A stretch of DNA of 64,000 bases, taken from positions 806,001 to 870,000 of the forward strand of contig NZ_JAICCF010000004.1 in the NCBI RefSeq assembly GCF_019492185.1. The letters are read 5' to 3'. The DNA comes from Chitinophaga rhizophila. GTDB lineage: Bacteria; Bacteroidota; Bacteroidia; Chitinophagales; Chitinophagaceae. The first letter of the stretch is position 1, and every line of letters starts with the position of its first letter. Below the pieces are notes generated by a model, which saw nothing but the letters and a program-made list of their open reading frames with translations, searched no databases and was not told where the DNA came from. A program made the position numbers and the translations under genes. Below are positions 8,301 to 17,191 of this stretch, one piece after another.

Positions 8301-9744
8301 GCAGGGTATAAGCTACGTCTGCCAGGGACACCTCCTGCTGGAGATATTGGCCCAGATCTGCTGTATTGCGTGCTAAAGCACTCTTTGTTTTAGCAGACAG
8401 CAACAACAACTGCCAGGGACGGCTGGCAGAGGAAGCCACAGCTGTAGGAGCTTCTTCCAGCACAATATGCGCATTGGTACCACCTATACCAAAAGAGCTG
8501 ACACCCGCACGTAAAGGATGTGATCCATGGCTCCAGTCTTTGAGCTTTGTATTTACATAAAAAGGACCGTTCTCAAAGTTGATAGCAGGATTAGGAGACT
8601 GGTAATGCAGGGTAGGTACCAACTGCCTGTGTTGCAGAGACAACACTGTCTTTATAAATCCAGCAATACCTGCAGCAGCATCCAGGTGGCCAATATTAGT
8701 TTTCACCGCTCCCAGCGCACAATAAGGTTGTTCACTGTCTCCAAATACACGCCGTAGCGCTTCTATCTCAATCGGGTCTCCCAGATGAGTGCCCGTACCA
8801 TGTGTCTCAACAAAGCTGATACTATCTGGCGTTACACCGGCCATATTAATCGCCTTCAGTACCGCATTATATTGTCCTTTTACGCCAGGAGCAGTAAATG
8901 ACATTTTATCATGACCATCGTTATTAATACCGCTGCCTTTAATCACAGCGTAAATATGATCGCCTTCAGCGATAGCATCCGCCAGTCGCTTCAACACCAC
9001 AACACCGCCACCTTCGCCGCTGATAGTACCCGTAGCTGCTTCATCGAATGCCCGGCAATGTCCGTCACGGGAATTAATCATACCATCCTGATAACGGTAA
9101 CCTCTGCGAGAAAAGCTATTAAGAGTAATACCACCAGCAAGCGCCATTTTACATTCGCGCAACAAGAGACTCATACATGCCCGCTGTATTGCGACCAGTG
9201 ATGTTGAGCAGGCCGTATTTACAAATATTGAAGGTCCTTGCAGATTTAGTTGATACGATACCCGGGAACACAAAAACGTGATATTCCGGAGCTGGGAAGC
9301 TGAATACTCATCGACCCGTTTCTGCTGCTGATTGGTCAGGATAGTATAATTCTCCCAGTTATTATCAGGTGAGCCACCTGCAAACAACCCTATCTTATCT
9401 GCATAATTAGTTACATCATAACCGGCATCTTCCATTGCTGTCCAGCAATACTGATGGAACAGCCGGATCTGTGGGTCCATGAGAGCTGCTTCATCCGGGC
9501 GATATCCAAAAAAGGCAGCGTCAAAGCCTTCCTTACCTTCGAGATAGGCATTTGCATTAACATAAGATGGATCCTCTATTACAGCCTTGCTTTCGCCGGC
9601 AGCAAGTAATTCCTCTTTTGAAAAGAAAGAGACAGATTCAGCACCTGCCGTAAGGTTCTTCCAGAATTGGTCAATGTTCTCAGCTCCCGGGAACTGCCCC
9701 GCCATTCCAATTACAGCTATTTCTACGCCATTGTATTTACTCAT
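5377..9744 (-). CDS. Type I PKS module KS-AT-KR-ACP, last synthase gene in the line
   Basis: 1455 residues, ATG start 18 bases after the preceding PKS/NRPS gene. KS about 1-430 with Cys179 in TACSTS, His315 in HGTGTH and His353 in NIGHLD. AT about 525-860 with Ser616 in GHSIGE and HAFH at 714-717, the pattern of malonyl-CoA selection. KR about 1100-1330 with TGGLGGFG at 1109-1116, Ser1242, Tyr1255 and Asn1259; no LDD motif, so B-type reduction is not indicated. ACP about 1365-1435 with Ser1393 in GGDSL. There is no DH, ER, methyltransferase or thioesterase. The module should add C2 and reduce it to a beta-hydroxy acyl chain. It ends about 60 residues after the ACP serine with a short polar tail, so chain release needs another enzyme. 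Residues 303-1335 are nearly identical to the neighbouring gene (see repeat entries). Confidence 0.95.
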   Translation of the reverse strand: MSKYNGVEIAVIGMAGQFPGAENIDQFWKNLTAGAESVSFFSKEELLAAGESKAVIEDPSYVNANAYLEGKEGFDAAFFGYRPDEAALMDPQIRLFHQYCWTAMEDAGYDVTNYADKIGLFAGGSPDNNWENYTILTNQQQKRVDEYSASQLRNITFLCSRVSYQLNLQGPSIFVNTACSTSLVAIQRACMSLLLRECKMALAGGITLNSFSRRGYRYQDGMINSRDGHCRAFDEAATGTISGEGGGVVVLKRLADAIAEGDHIYAVIKGSGINNDGHDKMSFTAPGVKGQYNAVLKAINMAGVTPDSISFVETHGTGTHLGDPIEIEALRRVFGDSEQPYCALGAVKTNIGHLDAAAGIAGFIKTVLSLQHRQLVPTLHYQSPNPAINFENGPFYVNTKLKDWSHGSHPLRAGVSSFGIGGTNAHIVLEEAPTAVASSASRPWQLLLLSAKTKSALARNTADLGQYLQQEVSLADVAYTLQQGRAVMSHRSIVVCRDREDAVAQLAAGAGVVVTGDKAKPAVVFMFSGQGAQYVNMYRGLYTTEPTFRQTVDQCFQLVRGINGVDLSSIVFNDGGGQDQTVQTQYAQPLLFIMEYALSRLLMSWGITPDQVIGHSIGEYAAACLGGVLELEACLRLVMKRGALMQAAPAGSMLSISITEAALLPLLASHPDLSLAAVNSTELCVVSGPTEAIKAFESILTASGYKSTLLHTSHAFHSGMMDVVKADFTAVAGQYQYSSSKIPMVSTLSAATVTSLPGGYWVSQLREPVRFSAALSELLKDRDIVFVEVGPGNALCTFVRSHTQYNRERHRVVSLVSHAREHREDQQYLLQGIGALWQYGVIANWKAFSQSEKRNRLSLPTYSFDKQSYPVDVDAGELLRELLPTAGSQRQEIKDWFYTPTWKLLPAAQPSTQPAGMTLLFSNDNTLYAELGDHVILVEAGNSFRELSPFRYELNISDARSYETLFTVLKGHGLHPERVIHTWSLSDTSYDAGLYSVLHIARTGRGIKELVLVSSDVHRVLDKGSLSLAAGMGGVLLKVLSQEYPSLQTRHIDVSMSEADWLSGLVAELHTAVGGRVVSLRHGHRWEQHYEPLTTTETSINTGGIYLVTGGLGGFGYSLSAGLLAGKAAGLILTGRSALSADSNARIAALESQGCRVIYSTCDLTDRASVAALVTDAEAQLGGRITGVIHAAGIVSGHSHNGIDTLTGAEYEAQFKSKVYGMEVLGAVFADYDLDFFVATSSLSTVLGGIGFGAYAPANAYLDSYISSGVSEGRLRRWMSIDFDGLTYDEADSNGINKEELILVWQRLMSVRHLPRVVISVSDLQLRLQQWVTREKKNMEKESSVQPKVQYTRPSSNTNTTSIAPSLTQLWEEFFGIQNIQPDDDFFEIGGDSLKALTMIDRIQQHYQVSISFTEFLDNPSIKEISACVDNALKKSAADKQRLQMHNRMKQESFI
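5740..8838 (-). repeat. PKS block copy 1 (half KS-AT-KR), pair of 13156-16254
   Basis: Residues 303-1335 of the last PKS gene and 310-1342 of the neighbouring hybrid gene align without gaps, with about 28 differences counted by eye. The DNA is nearly identical as well. The block starts inside the KS just before the HGTGTH motif and ends just after the KR at WVTRE. Outside these edges the two proteins diverge at once. Confidence 0.92.
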
Positions 9745-9762
9745 AATAATCTGGGATTACGC

Positions 9763-12700
9763 TTATTTAAAAATGTCAATCATGGTTTTCAGTCCTTCTA
9801 CTTCTTCCCTGGCCACCTGTTCAAACTGTTCCTGGGCTTCTTTACCTTCATCAATGAATGCTGCCAACGCAGCAATAGACGAATAGGTAAATAGTTCTGC
9901 TACCGAGACGTTTACTCCTAACCGCTCATTGACTTTCACTTGCAACTTGATAAGGAGCAGTGAATTTCCGCCGAGTTCAAAGAAGGTGTTATTAATACTG
10001 ATATGCGATTTATGTAGACGTAACATCTCCGACCAGATGTCTGCAAGTAATTCCTGTGTATGTCCGTAGGGTAATGTTTGTTTTTCTGTTGCGAAACTAT
10101 TAATAGTTGGTAACGCCCTTTTATCGATCTTTCCATTACGGTTTACAGGAAACTGGTCCATTCTTATAAAATGATCTGGAATCATATGGGCAGGTAACAC
10201 GTTACGCAGGTATTTGTCCAGTAACATAACATCAGCTCCGGTTCCAGAGACATAATATGCGGCAAGTGCAGGCAGTACACCGGTTTGTATCACCGCAACA
10301 ATACAATCTGTGATTTCAGGATGTTCTCTTAGTTTCGCCGCAATTTCGCCTGGCTCCACACGGTATCCTCTGATCTTCACCTGTTCATCTACCCGACCCA
10401 TAAAGCCTATTTGTCCGTCGGGAAGCCATCGCGCGTAGTCCCCGGTATCATAAATACGTTCTCCGGTCAACGGAAAAGACACAAACTTCTTTGCAATCAA
10501 CTCCGGATCATTCACATAACCAGCTGTCAGGCCGTCTCCACCAATAAACAATCTGCCCTGTGCTCCTATTGGGAGCAATTCGAGGTGCTCACCCAGGATG
10601 TATACACGAGTATTGTTAAGAGGACGACCTATAGGTAGATACGGGGCCTGTTCTGTTACCGGGGTCATTTGATATTCTATGGATGTGACAGTTGTTTCCG
10701 TAGGACCATATTCATTAAAGAATGTTGCTACAGCAGCATATTTTTCTGCCAGTTTGAATGAACAGGCTTCTCCGCCTGCAATAATCCGTTTAAGGCTGCT
10801 AATATTTTCAAGCTGAATACTCTCAAGGAAAGACGGCGTAGCATGTAAATGAGTAACCTGATGGTGCCGTAGGTATTGATTAAACAGGTAATTATCCAGG
10901 ATTGTCTCCCGGCTTACCATAACTAATGAAGCTCCACTTAGCAACGCAAGCCAGATTTGTTCTACAGAAGCATCAAAGCTTATAGTAGAGAATTGTAATA
11001 TCCTCTCTTTATCAGTAATATTAAATGTCTCCCTTTGAGACCAGATCAAGTTAACGATTGGACGATGAGGTACCATTACTCCTTTAGGCTTACCTGTTGA
11101 GCCGGAAGTATAAATAATGTAAGCAATATTGTCAGCAGTGACAGTTGGCAATGTATTTACCATTGATGGTCCGAAGGCCGGGATTGTCTTTAATACGTGC
11201 CTTACTTTACATTCATCCAACATTTGCTTTAAATGTTCAACAGGGTATGTAGCATCCAAAGGCAGATATGTAGCGCCGGCCTTCAGAATACCTAGTAGAC
11301 CTATGATCAGATCTATCGAACGTTCAATCATTAGTCCAACAACCTCTCCGGGTAGTACACCATCATTTATCAGCTGATAGGCCAGATTAGTAGATTTATC
11401 AGCCAACTCCTGGTAAGTGATCTGCTCATCATTGAATATAACTGCTATGCTACTGGGCGTCTGCTGTACCTGGGCATCAAATAAACTGACAAGACTCTTA
11501 TGGGTTGGATAGTTTGCCACAGTATTGTTCCAGTCGTATAACAAACAGTGCTTTTCTGACTCCGAAAGCATAATAAGTTCCCGTAGCGTAATCTTTGGAT
11601 CTTCAGCTATTTCCTGAAGGATGTTCTTGAAGTAAGTTACAAACCGGGCTACAGTCTCTTCCTTAAATAAGGAAGACGCATATTCCAGACTTAGATATAA
11701 TTGTTGGTTGTTTTCATATGCAGACAGTGTCATGTCAAATTTCGCTACAGCATGACCGGTGCTATAAGGTTTTAATGTCAATCCAGGTAATTCCAGTACA
11801 GACTTATCATAATTCTGGAATACAAACATGACGTCAAAAAGCGGGTTCCGGCTGGCGTCTCTTGACAAGCGCAGGTCACTAATCAATGACTCGTATTGAT
11901 AATCCTGATTATCAAAGCATGATAAAGTCTTTGCTTTGATACCGGCTAGCAATTCCTTAAAAGTCATGTGTCCGGAAACATTATTTCTTAAAGGGAGCGT
12001 ATTGACAAACATACCCATCACCTGTTCCACATCGCTGTTATGGCGACCAGCTACAGGCGTACCAACTACGAGATCCTGCTGTCCGGAAAGCCTTGATAAC
12101 ATGATATTATAAGCCGCAAGCAATACCATAAACATCGTTGTCTTTTCGGCTTCCGCAAGATGCTGTAAACGGCTGGTAAGGATTGCGTCAGTCTCAAAGC
12201 TCAGAATATTGCCTTCCTGATCTTTAATGACTGGTCTATTGAAGTCATATGGCAAGTCAATTACTGGCGGTATCTCCTCAAATTCTTTCAACCAAAATTC
12301 CCGCTGCGTGTTCATCCAAGGTTGGTCCAAAGACTGATACTGCCATTCTGCGAAGTCTTTATATTGAAGCTGTAGCGGTGCCAATGGCTGCTCCATATAC
12401 AACGCCATGAAATCATTTATGAGGATATTTTCAGACACTCCATCCATAATGATGTGGTGTACATCAACCATAAGTACATGCTGCTGTTCGCTTATTTTGG
12501 CAACACCAATCCGGATCAGTGGTGCAATTTGCAGATCGAATGGTTGTATAAATTTGCTGATTACCGAAGAAACTGTTTTTGAATCAGTCCTCACTAAAGG
12601 AATATCAATTGTGATATCTGACGCAATTTTTTGCACAGGTTCACCATCCTGTACATCAAAGTAAGTACGTAGGTTCTCGTGACGAGCTAACAGCTGGTTG

Positions 12701-15700
12701 AAAGCCTTATTCATCTTAACAAGGTCTAATGCTCCTTCAAGCATTACTACCTGTGGGAGATTATAGGCTACAGACAGCTTATCCATTTCAAAAAGGAAGT
12801 ATAACCGCTTCTGTGCTGAGGAAAGCACGTAGGAAGATTTTAAGTCCGCTTTGGGTATAGCTGAATATGCCTTTGTATTGGTATTGCCACCCTCAATATA
12901 AGCAGCAAGCTTAGAGATTGTCGAATTATCAAAAAACGCTTTTACTGCTATTTCAATGTTGAACATTTTATGGATTCGTCCAATCATTGTCAGCGCCTTC
13001 AGAGAATTACCGCCTATTTCAAAGAAATCATCGTCAGCTGTAATTCCTGTTTTCCCAAAAAACTGTTCCCAAAGCGTTACGAGGGCAGTTGTCACATCGC
13101 TTGCCTGCTGACCACCGGTCACCCGGGTTACTGACTCATGATCTTCTTCTATAGGTTCCCTGGTTACCCACTGCTGTAAGCGTAGCTGCAAGTCAGAAAC
13201 AGATATAACTACCCGGGGAAGATGGCGCACACTCATCAGGCGTTGCCATACCAATATCAGCTCTTCCTTGTTGATACCATTACTGTCTGCTTCATCATAT
13301 GTCAGACCATCGAAGTCTATGCTCATCCACCGGCGTAATCTACCCTCGCCTACACCAGAGCTGATGTAGCTATCCAGGTACGCATTGGCTGGCGCATACG
13401 CCCCGAATCCTATTCCACCCAGCACGGTCGAGAGAGACGATGTTGCTACGAAGAACTCCAGGTCGTAGTCGGCAAAGACAGCTCCCAATACCTCCATTCC
13501 ATACACTTTTGACTTGAACTGGGCTGCATATTCAGCATCCGTCAGCGTATCTATACCGTTATGGCTATGACCACTTACGATACCTGCTGCATGAATAACA
13601 CCAGTGATCCGGCCGCCTAGTTGCGCCTCCGCATCTGTTACCAGTGCTGCCACTGATGCCTGGTCTGTCAGATCGCAGGTACTGTAGATTACCCGGCACC
13701 CCTGTGATTCAAGCGCCGCTATCCTGGCATTACTGTCTGCAGACAGTGCTGACCTACCAGTCAATATCAGACCAGCTGCCTTCCCGGCAAGCAGGCCCGC
13801 ACTCAGGCTATACCCAAACCCGCCCAGACCACCTGTTACCAGGTAAATGCCGCCGGTGTTTATCGAAGTTTCTGTTGTTGTTAATGGTTCATAGTGTTGT
13901 TCCCAACGGTGGCCATGGCGAAGGCTGACTACCCGTCCTCCTACTGCTGTATGTAGTTCTGCCACTAGCCCGGACAACCAGTCCGCCTCTGACATACTCA
14001 CATCTATATGCCGCGTTTGCAAAGAAGGATATTCCTGGGACAGCACTTTTAGCAACACACCACCCATTCCTGCCGCCAGTGTCAGGGAACCTTTGTCCAG
14101 TACTCGGTGTACATCGCTACTGACCAACACCAGTTCTTTGATGCCCCTGCCTGTACGCGCAATGTGCAGTACACTGTAAAGTCCTGCATCATAAGATGTA
14201 TCTGACAGGCTCCAGGTATGAATCACCCGCTCTGGATGTAGGCCATGACCTTTCAATACGGTAAACAATGTCTCATAAGAACGGGCATCACTCATGTTCA
14301 GTTCATAGCGGAATGGCGATAGCTCTCTAAAGCTGTTACCGGCTTCTACCAGTATGACATGGTCGCCCAGTTCCGCATATAAGGTATTATCATTGGAAAA
14401 TAGTAACGTTGTTCCTGCGGGTTGCGTAGAAGGTTGTGCCGCAGGCAGCAGCTTCCAGGTAGGCGTATAGAACCAGTCTTTTATCTCCTGACGCTGGTTA
14501 CCGGCGGTAGGTAGCAACTCCCGAAGCAGCTCACCTGCATCTACATCCACCGGATAGGATTGCTTATCAAATGAGTAAGTAGGCAAAGACAAACGGTTAC
14601 GCTTTTCTGACTGGCTGAAGGACTTCCAGTTGGCAATAACCCCATACTGCCATAAGGTACCAATACCTTGCAGCAAATACTGCTGATCTTCACGGCGCTC
14701 ACGGGCATGACTCACCAGCGATACCACACGATGACGTTCACGGTTGTATTGGGTATGAGAACGGACAAAGGTGCATAAAGCATTACCAGGACCTACCTCT
14801 ACGAATACGATATCCCTGTCCTTTAATAACTCACTTAAGGCAGCGCTGAAGCGCACAGGCTCTCTTAGCTGTGACACCCAGTAATCGCCTGTTAGACTAG
14901 TCACCGTCATTGCTGATAAGGTTGACACCATCGGTATCTTGCTACTACTATACTGGTATTGACCGGCCGCAGCTGTGAAGTCCGCCTTTACTACATCCAT
15001 CATGCCCGAATGGAAGGCATGAGAGGTATGCAGCAGTGTACTCTTATAACCTGATGCAGTTAAGATAGATTCAAATGCTTTGATTGCCTCCGTAGGACCT
15101 GATACCACACATAGCTCTGTACTATTCACAGCAGCTAGTGATAACTCCGGATGGGAAGCTAACAGTGGCAACAGTGTTGCTTCTGTGATACTAATGCTCA
15201 GCATACTGCCTGCGGGGGCAGCCTGCATCAGCGCTCCTCGCTTCACCACTAGTCTCAGGCAAGCTTCCAGCTCCAGCACACCTCCCAGGCATGCAGCCGC
15301 ATATTCCCCAATGCTATGACCAATCACCTGATCTGGGGTTATCCCCCAGGACATCAGCAGACGGCTTAAGGCGTATTCCATAATAAACAACAGCGGTTGC
15401 GCATACTGCGTCTGAACAGTCTGATCCTGGCCACCACCATCACTAAATACGATTGAGGACAAGTCTACTCCGTTGATGCCACGCACCAGTTGAAAACACT
15501 GGTCAACCGTCTGGCGGAAGGCAGGCTCTGTTGTATATAGCCCCCGGTACATATTAACATACTGAGCGCCCTGACCAGAAAACATAAAGACGACGGCAGG
15601 TTTAGCCTTATCGCCAGTAACCACCACACCTGGACCAGCTGCTAATTGGGCTATTGCATCCTCGCGGTCACGACACACTACTATGCTACGGTGGCTCATC

Positions 15701-17181
15701 ACCGCACGACCCTGTTGCAGGGTATAAGCTACGTCTGCCAGGGACACCTCCTGCTGGAGATATTGGCCCAGATCCGCAGTATGACGTGCTAAAGCACTCT
15801 TTGTTTTAGCAGACAGTAACAACAACTGCCAGGGACGGCTGGCAGAGGAAGCCAAAGCTGTGGGAGCTTCTTCCAGCACAACATGCGCATTGGTACCACC
15901 TATACCAAAAGAGCTGACACCCGCACGTAAAGGATGTGATCCATGGCTCCAGTCTTTGAGCTTTGTATTTACATAAAAAGGACCGTTCTCAAAGTTGATA
16001 GCAGGATTAGGAGACTGGTAATGCAGGGTAGGCACCAACTGCCTGTGTTGCAGAGACAATACTGTCTTTATAAATCCAGCAATACCTGCAGCAGCATCCA
16101 GGTGGCCAATATTAGTTTTCACTGCTCCCAGCGCACAATAAGGTTGTTTACTGTCTCCAAATACACGCCTTAAAGCTTCTATCTCAATCGGGTCTCCCAG
16201 ATGAGTGCCCGTACCATGTGTCTCAACAAAGCTGATACTATCTGGTGTTACACCAGCCCACTTCTGCGCCATAAGGATCGTTTCCGTTTGTCCGTCGATA
16301 GACGGTGCCGTATAGCCAACTTTCCCGCTACCATCATTGTTTATACCTGTACCCTTTATAATGGCATAAATATGATCTCCATCCTGCAGTGCATTCTTCA
16401 AAGATTTCAGCACTACTACACCTACTCCATCACCAGCGACAGTACCACTTGCAGCTTCATCGAAGGCTCGGCAATGTCCATCCCTGGATGTAATCATACC
16501 TTCCTGATAAATGTACCCCTCTTTAGATCTATTCTTTAAAGATGATGCACCGGCAATGGCAACATTACATTCTCCCATCAACAGGCTCTTGCAAGCCATG
16601 TGAATAGCTACCAGGGAAGTCGAACATGCGGTGTCAACAAATACTGAAGGTCCCCTAAGATTCAGACCATATGATATTAGCGTCGCCATAAAGTTGGCGT
16701 TCCTGAGCAAGGAAGCGGAATAGTCATCAACTAGCCCATCGCTGTTAGCTAGTTGAGCATATACCTGCCAGTTAGTATTACTGGAAGCGCCTGCAAAAAG
16801 CCCAGCTTTAAATAAGGGGTCATACGTATCATATCCGGCATCTTCGATAGCCTGCCACACACATTCATGGAAGATCCTTATCTGAGGATCCATCAGCGCC
16901 GCCTCGTCCGGCCTGTAATTGAAGAATGCTGCATCAAAATATTGTTTACCATCCATGTAAGCATTTGCACCTACATAATCGGGTCTATTTACGATTTTCG
17001 GATCCCGGCCATCTCCAATCAATTCTTCCTTTGTGAAGAATTTCACTGATTCGATGCCCTTCTTCAGATTATCCCAGTACGCAGCCAGGTCAGGTGCCCC
17101 AGGAAACCTCCCGGACATACCAATAACTGCGACTTCCAGCCCGGTATATTTCTTCGATTCAGATGATTTTTGTGCAGTCAT
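9763..17181 (-). CDS. Hybrid PKS/NRPS: KS-AT-KR-ACP-C-A-PCP
   Basis: 2472 residues, ATG start. KS about 8-440 (Cys186), malonyl-type AT (Ser623, HAFH 721-724), KR about 1107-1337 (Tyr1262, Asn1266), ACP with Ser1393 in GGNSL, then an LCL-type condensation domain from about 1450 (HHIIMDG 1575-1581), an adenylation domain about 1900-2370 and a carrier domain with GGNSL. The A-domain pocket residues read DAEHIGEVTK, which I cannot match to a known substrate. The module takes the chain from the Dab carrier of the upstream gene, adds a reduced C2 unit, then couples one amino acid. The C-terminus is a charged helical tail ending in MIDIFK that may dock to the KS of the next gene. The flanks of the repeated KS/AT/KR block are visibly more A+T-rich than the block itself. 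Confidence 0.95.
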   Translation of the reverse strand: MTAQKSSESKKYTGLEVAVIGMSGRFPGAPDLAAYWDNLKKGIESVKFFTKEELIGDGRDPKIVNRPDYVGANAYMDGKQYFDAAFFNYRPDEAALMDPQIRIFHECVWQAIEDAGYDTYDPLFKAGLFAGASSNTNWQVYAQLANSDGLVDDYSASLLRNANFMATLISYGLNLRGPSVFVDTACSTSLVAIHMACKSLLMGECNVAIAGASSLKNRSKEGYIYQEGMITSRDGHCRAFDEAASGTVAGDGVGVVVLKSLKNALQDGDHIYAIIKGTGINNDGSGKVGYTAPSIDGQTETILMAQKWAGVTPDSISFVETHGTGTHLGDPIEIEALRRVFGDSKQPYCALGAVKTNIGHLDAAAGIAGFIKTVLSLQHRQLVPTLHYQSPNPAINFENGPFYVNTKLKDWSHGSHPLRAGVSSFGIGGTNAHVVLEEAPTALASSASRPWQLLLLSAKTKSALARHTADLGQYLQQEVSLADVAYTLQQGRAVMSHRSIVVCRDREDAIAQLAAGPGVVVTGDKAKPAVVFMFSGQGAQYVNMYRGLYTTEPAFRQTVDQCFQLVRGINGVDLSSIVFSDGGGQDQTVQTQYAQPLLFIMEYALSRLLMSWGITPDQVIGHSIGEYAAACLGGVLELEACLRLVVKRGALMQAAPAGSMLSISITEATLLPLLASHPELSLAAVNSTELCVVSGPTEAIKAFESILTASGYKSTLLHTSHAFHSGMMDVVKADFTAAAGQYQYSSSKIPMVSTLSAMTVTSLTGDYWVSQLREPVRFSAALSELLKDRDIVFVEVGPGNALCTFVRSHTQYNRERHRVVSLVSHARERREDQQYLLQGIGTLWQYGVIANWKSFSQSEKRNRLSLPTYSFDKQSYPVDVDAGELLRELLPTAGNQRQEIKDWFYTPTWKLLPAAQPSTQPAGTTLLFSNDNTLYAELGDHVILVEAGNSFRELSPFRYELNMSDARSYETLFTVLKGHGLHPERVIHTWSLSDTSYDAGLYSVLHIARTGRGIKELVLVSSDVHRVLDKGSLTLAAGMGGVLLKVLSQEYPSLQTRHIDVSMSEADWLSGLVAELHTAVGGRVVSLRHGHRWEQHYEPLTTTETSINTGGIYLVTGGLGGFGYSLSAGLLAGKAAGLILTGRSALSADSNARIAALESQGCRVIYSTCDLTDQASVAALVTDAEAQLGGRITGVIHAAGIVSGHSHNGIDTLTDAEYAAQFKSKVYGMEVLGAVFADYDLEFFVATSSLSTVLGGIGFGAYAPANAYLDSYISSGVGEGRLRRWMSIDFDGLTYDEADSNGINKEELILVWQRLMSVRHLPRVVISVSDLQLRLQQWVTREPIEEDHESVTRVTGGQQASDVTTALVTLWEQFFGKTGITADDDFFEIGGNSLKALTMIGRIHKMFNIEIAVKAFFDNSTISKLAAYIEGGNTNTKAYSAIPKADLKSSYVLSSAQKRLYFLFEMDKLSVAYNLPQVVMLEGALDLVKMNKAFNQLLARHENLRTYFDVQDGEPVQKIASDITIDIPLVRTDSKTVSSVISKFIQPFDLQIAPLIRIGVAKISEQQHVLMVDVHHIIMDGVSENILINDFMALYMEQPLAPLQLQYKDFAEWQYQSLDQPWMNTQREFWLKEFEEIPPVIDLPYDFNRPVIKDQEGNILSFETDAILTSRLQHLAEAEKTTMFMVLLAAYNIMLSRLSGQQDLVVGTPVAGRHNSDVEQVMGMFVNTLPLRNNVSGHMTFKELLAGIKAKTLSCFDNQDYQYESLISDLRLSRDASRNPLFDVMFVFQNYDKSVLELPGLTLKPYSTGHAVAKFDMTLSAYENNQQLYLSLEYASSLFKEETVARFVTYFKNILQEIAEDPKITLRELIMLSESEKHCLLYDWNNTVANYPTHKSLVSLFDAQVQQTPSSIAVIFNDEQITYQELADKSTNLAYQLINDGVLPGEVVGLMIERSIDLIIGLLGILKAGATYLPLDATYPVEHLKQMLDECKVRHVLKTIPAFGPSMVNTLPTVTADNIAYIIYTSGSTGKPKGVMVPHRPIVNLIWSQRETFNITDKERILQFSTISFDASVEQIWLALLSGASLVMVSRETILDNYLFNQYLRHHQVTHLHATPSFLESIQLENISSLKRIIAGGEACSFKLAEKYAAVATFFNEYGPTETTVTSIEYQMTPVTEQAPYLPIGRPLNNTRVYILGEHLELLPIGAQGRLFIGGDGLTAGYVNDPELIAKKFVSFPLTGERIYDTGDYARWLPDGQIGFMGRVDEQVKIRGYRVEPGEIAAKLREHPEITDCIVAVIQTGVLPALAAYYVSGTGADVMLLDKYLRNVLPAHMIPDHFIRMDQFPVNRNGKIDKRALPTINSFATEKQTLPYGHTQELLADIWSEMLRLHKSHISINNTFFELGGNSLLLIKLQVKVNERLGVNVSVAELFTYSSIAALAAFIDEGKEAQEQFEQVAREEVEGLKTMIDIFK
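13156..16254 (-). repeat. PKS block copy 2 (half KS-AT-KR), pair of 5740-8838
   Basis: Second copy of the roughly 3.1 kb direct repeat, offset by exactly 7416 bases at both ends. Its surroundings within the gene are more A+T-rich than the block, which suggests that this copy may be the recipient of a gene conversion or duplication; the direction is inferred. Confidence 0.92.
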
Positions 17182-17191
17182 ATACTAGAAA

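Noticed and set aside
5740..16254. Repeated blocks as insertion sequences or other mobile elements
   Set aside because: They encode synthase domains in frame and I saw no transposase, terminal inverted repeats or target duplications.
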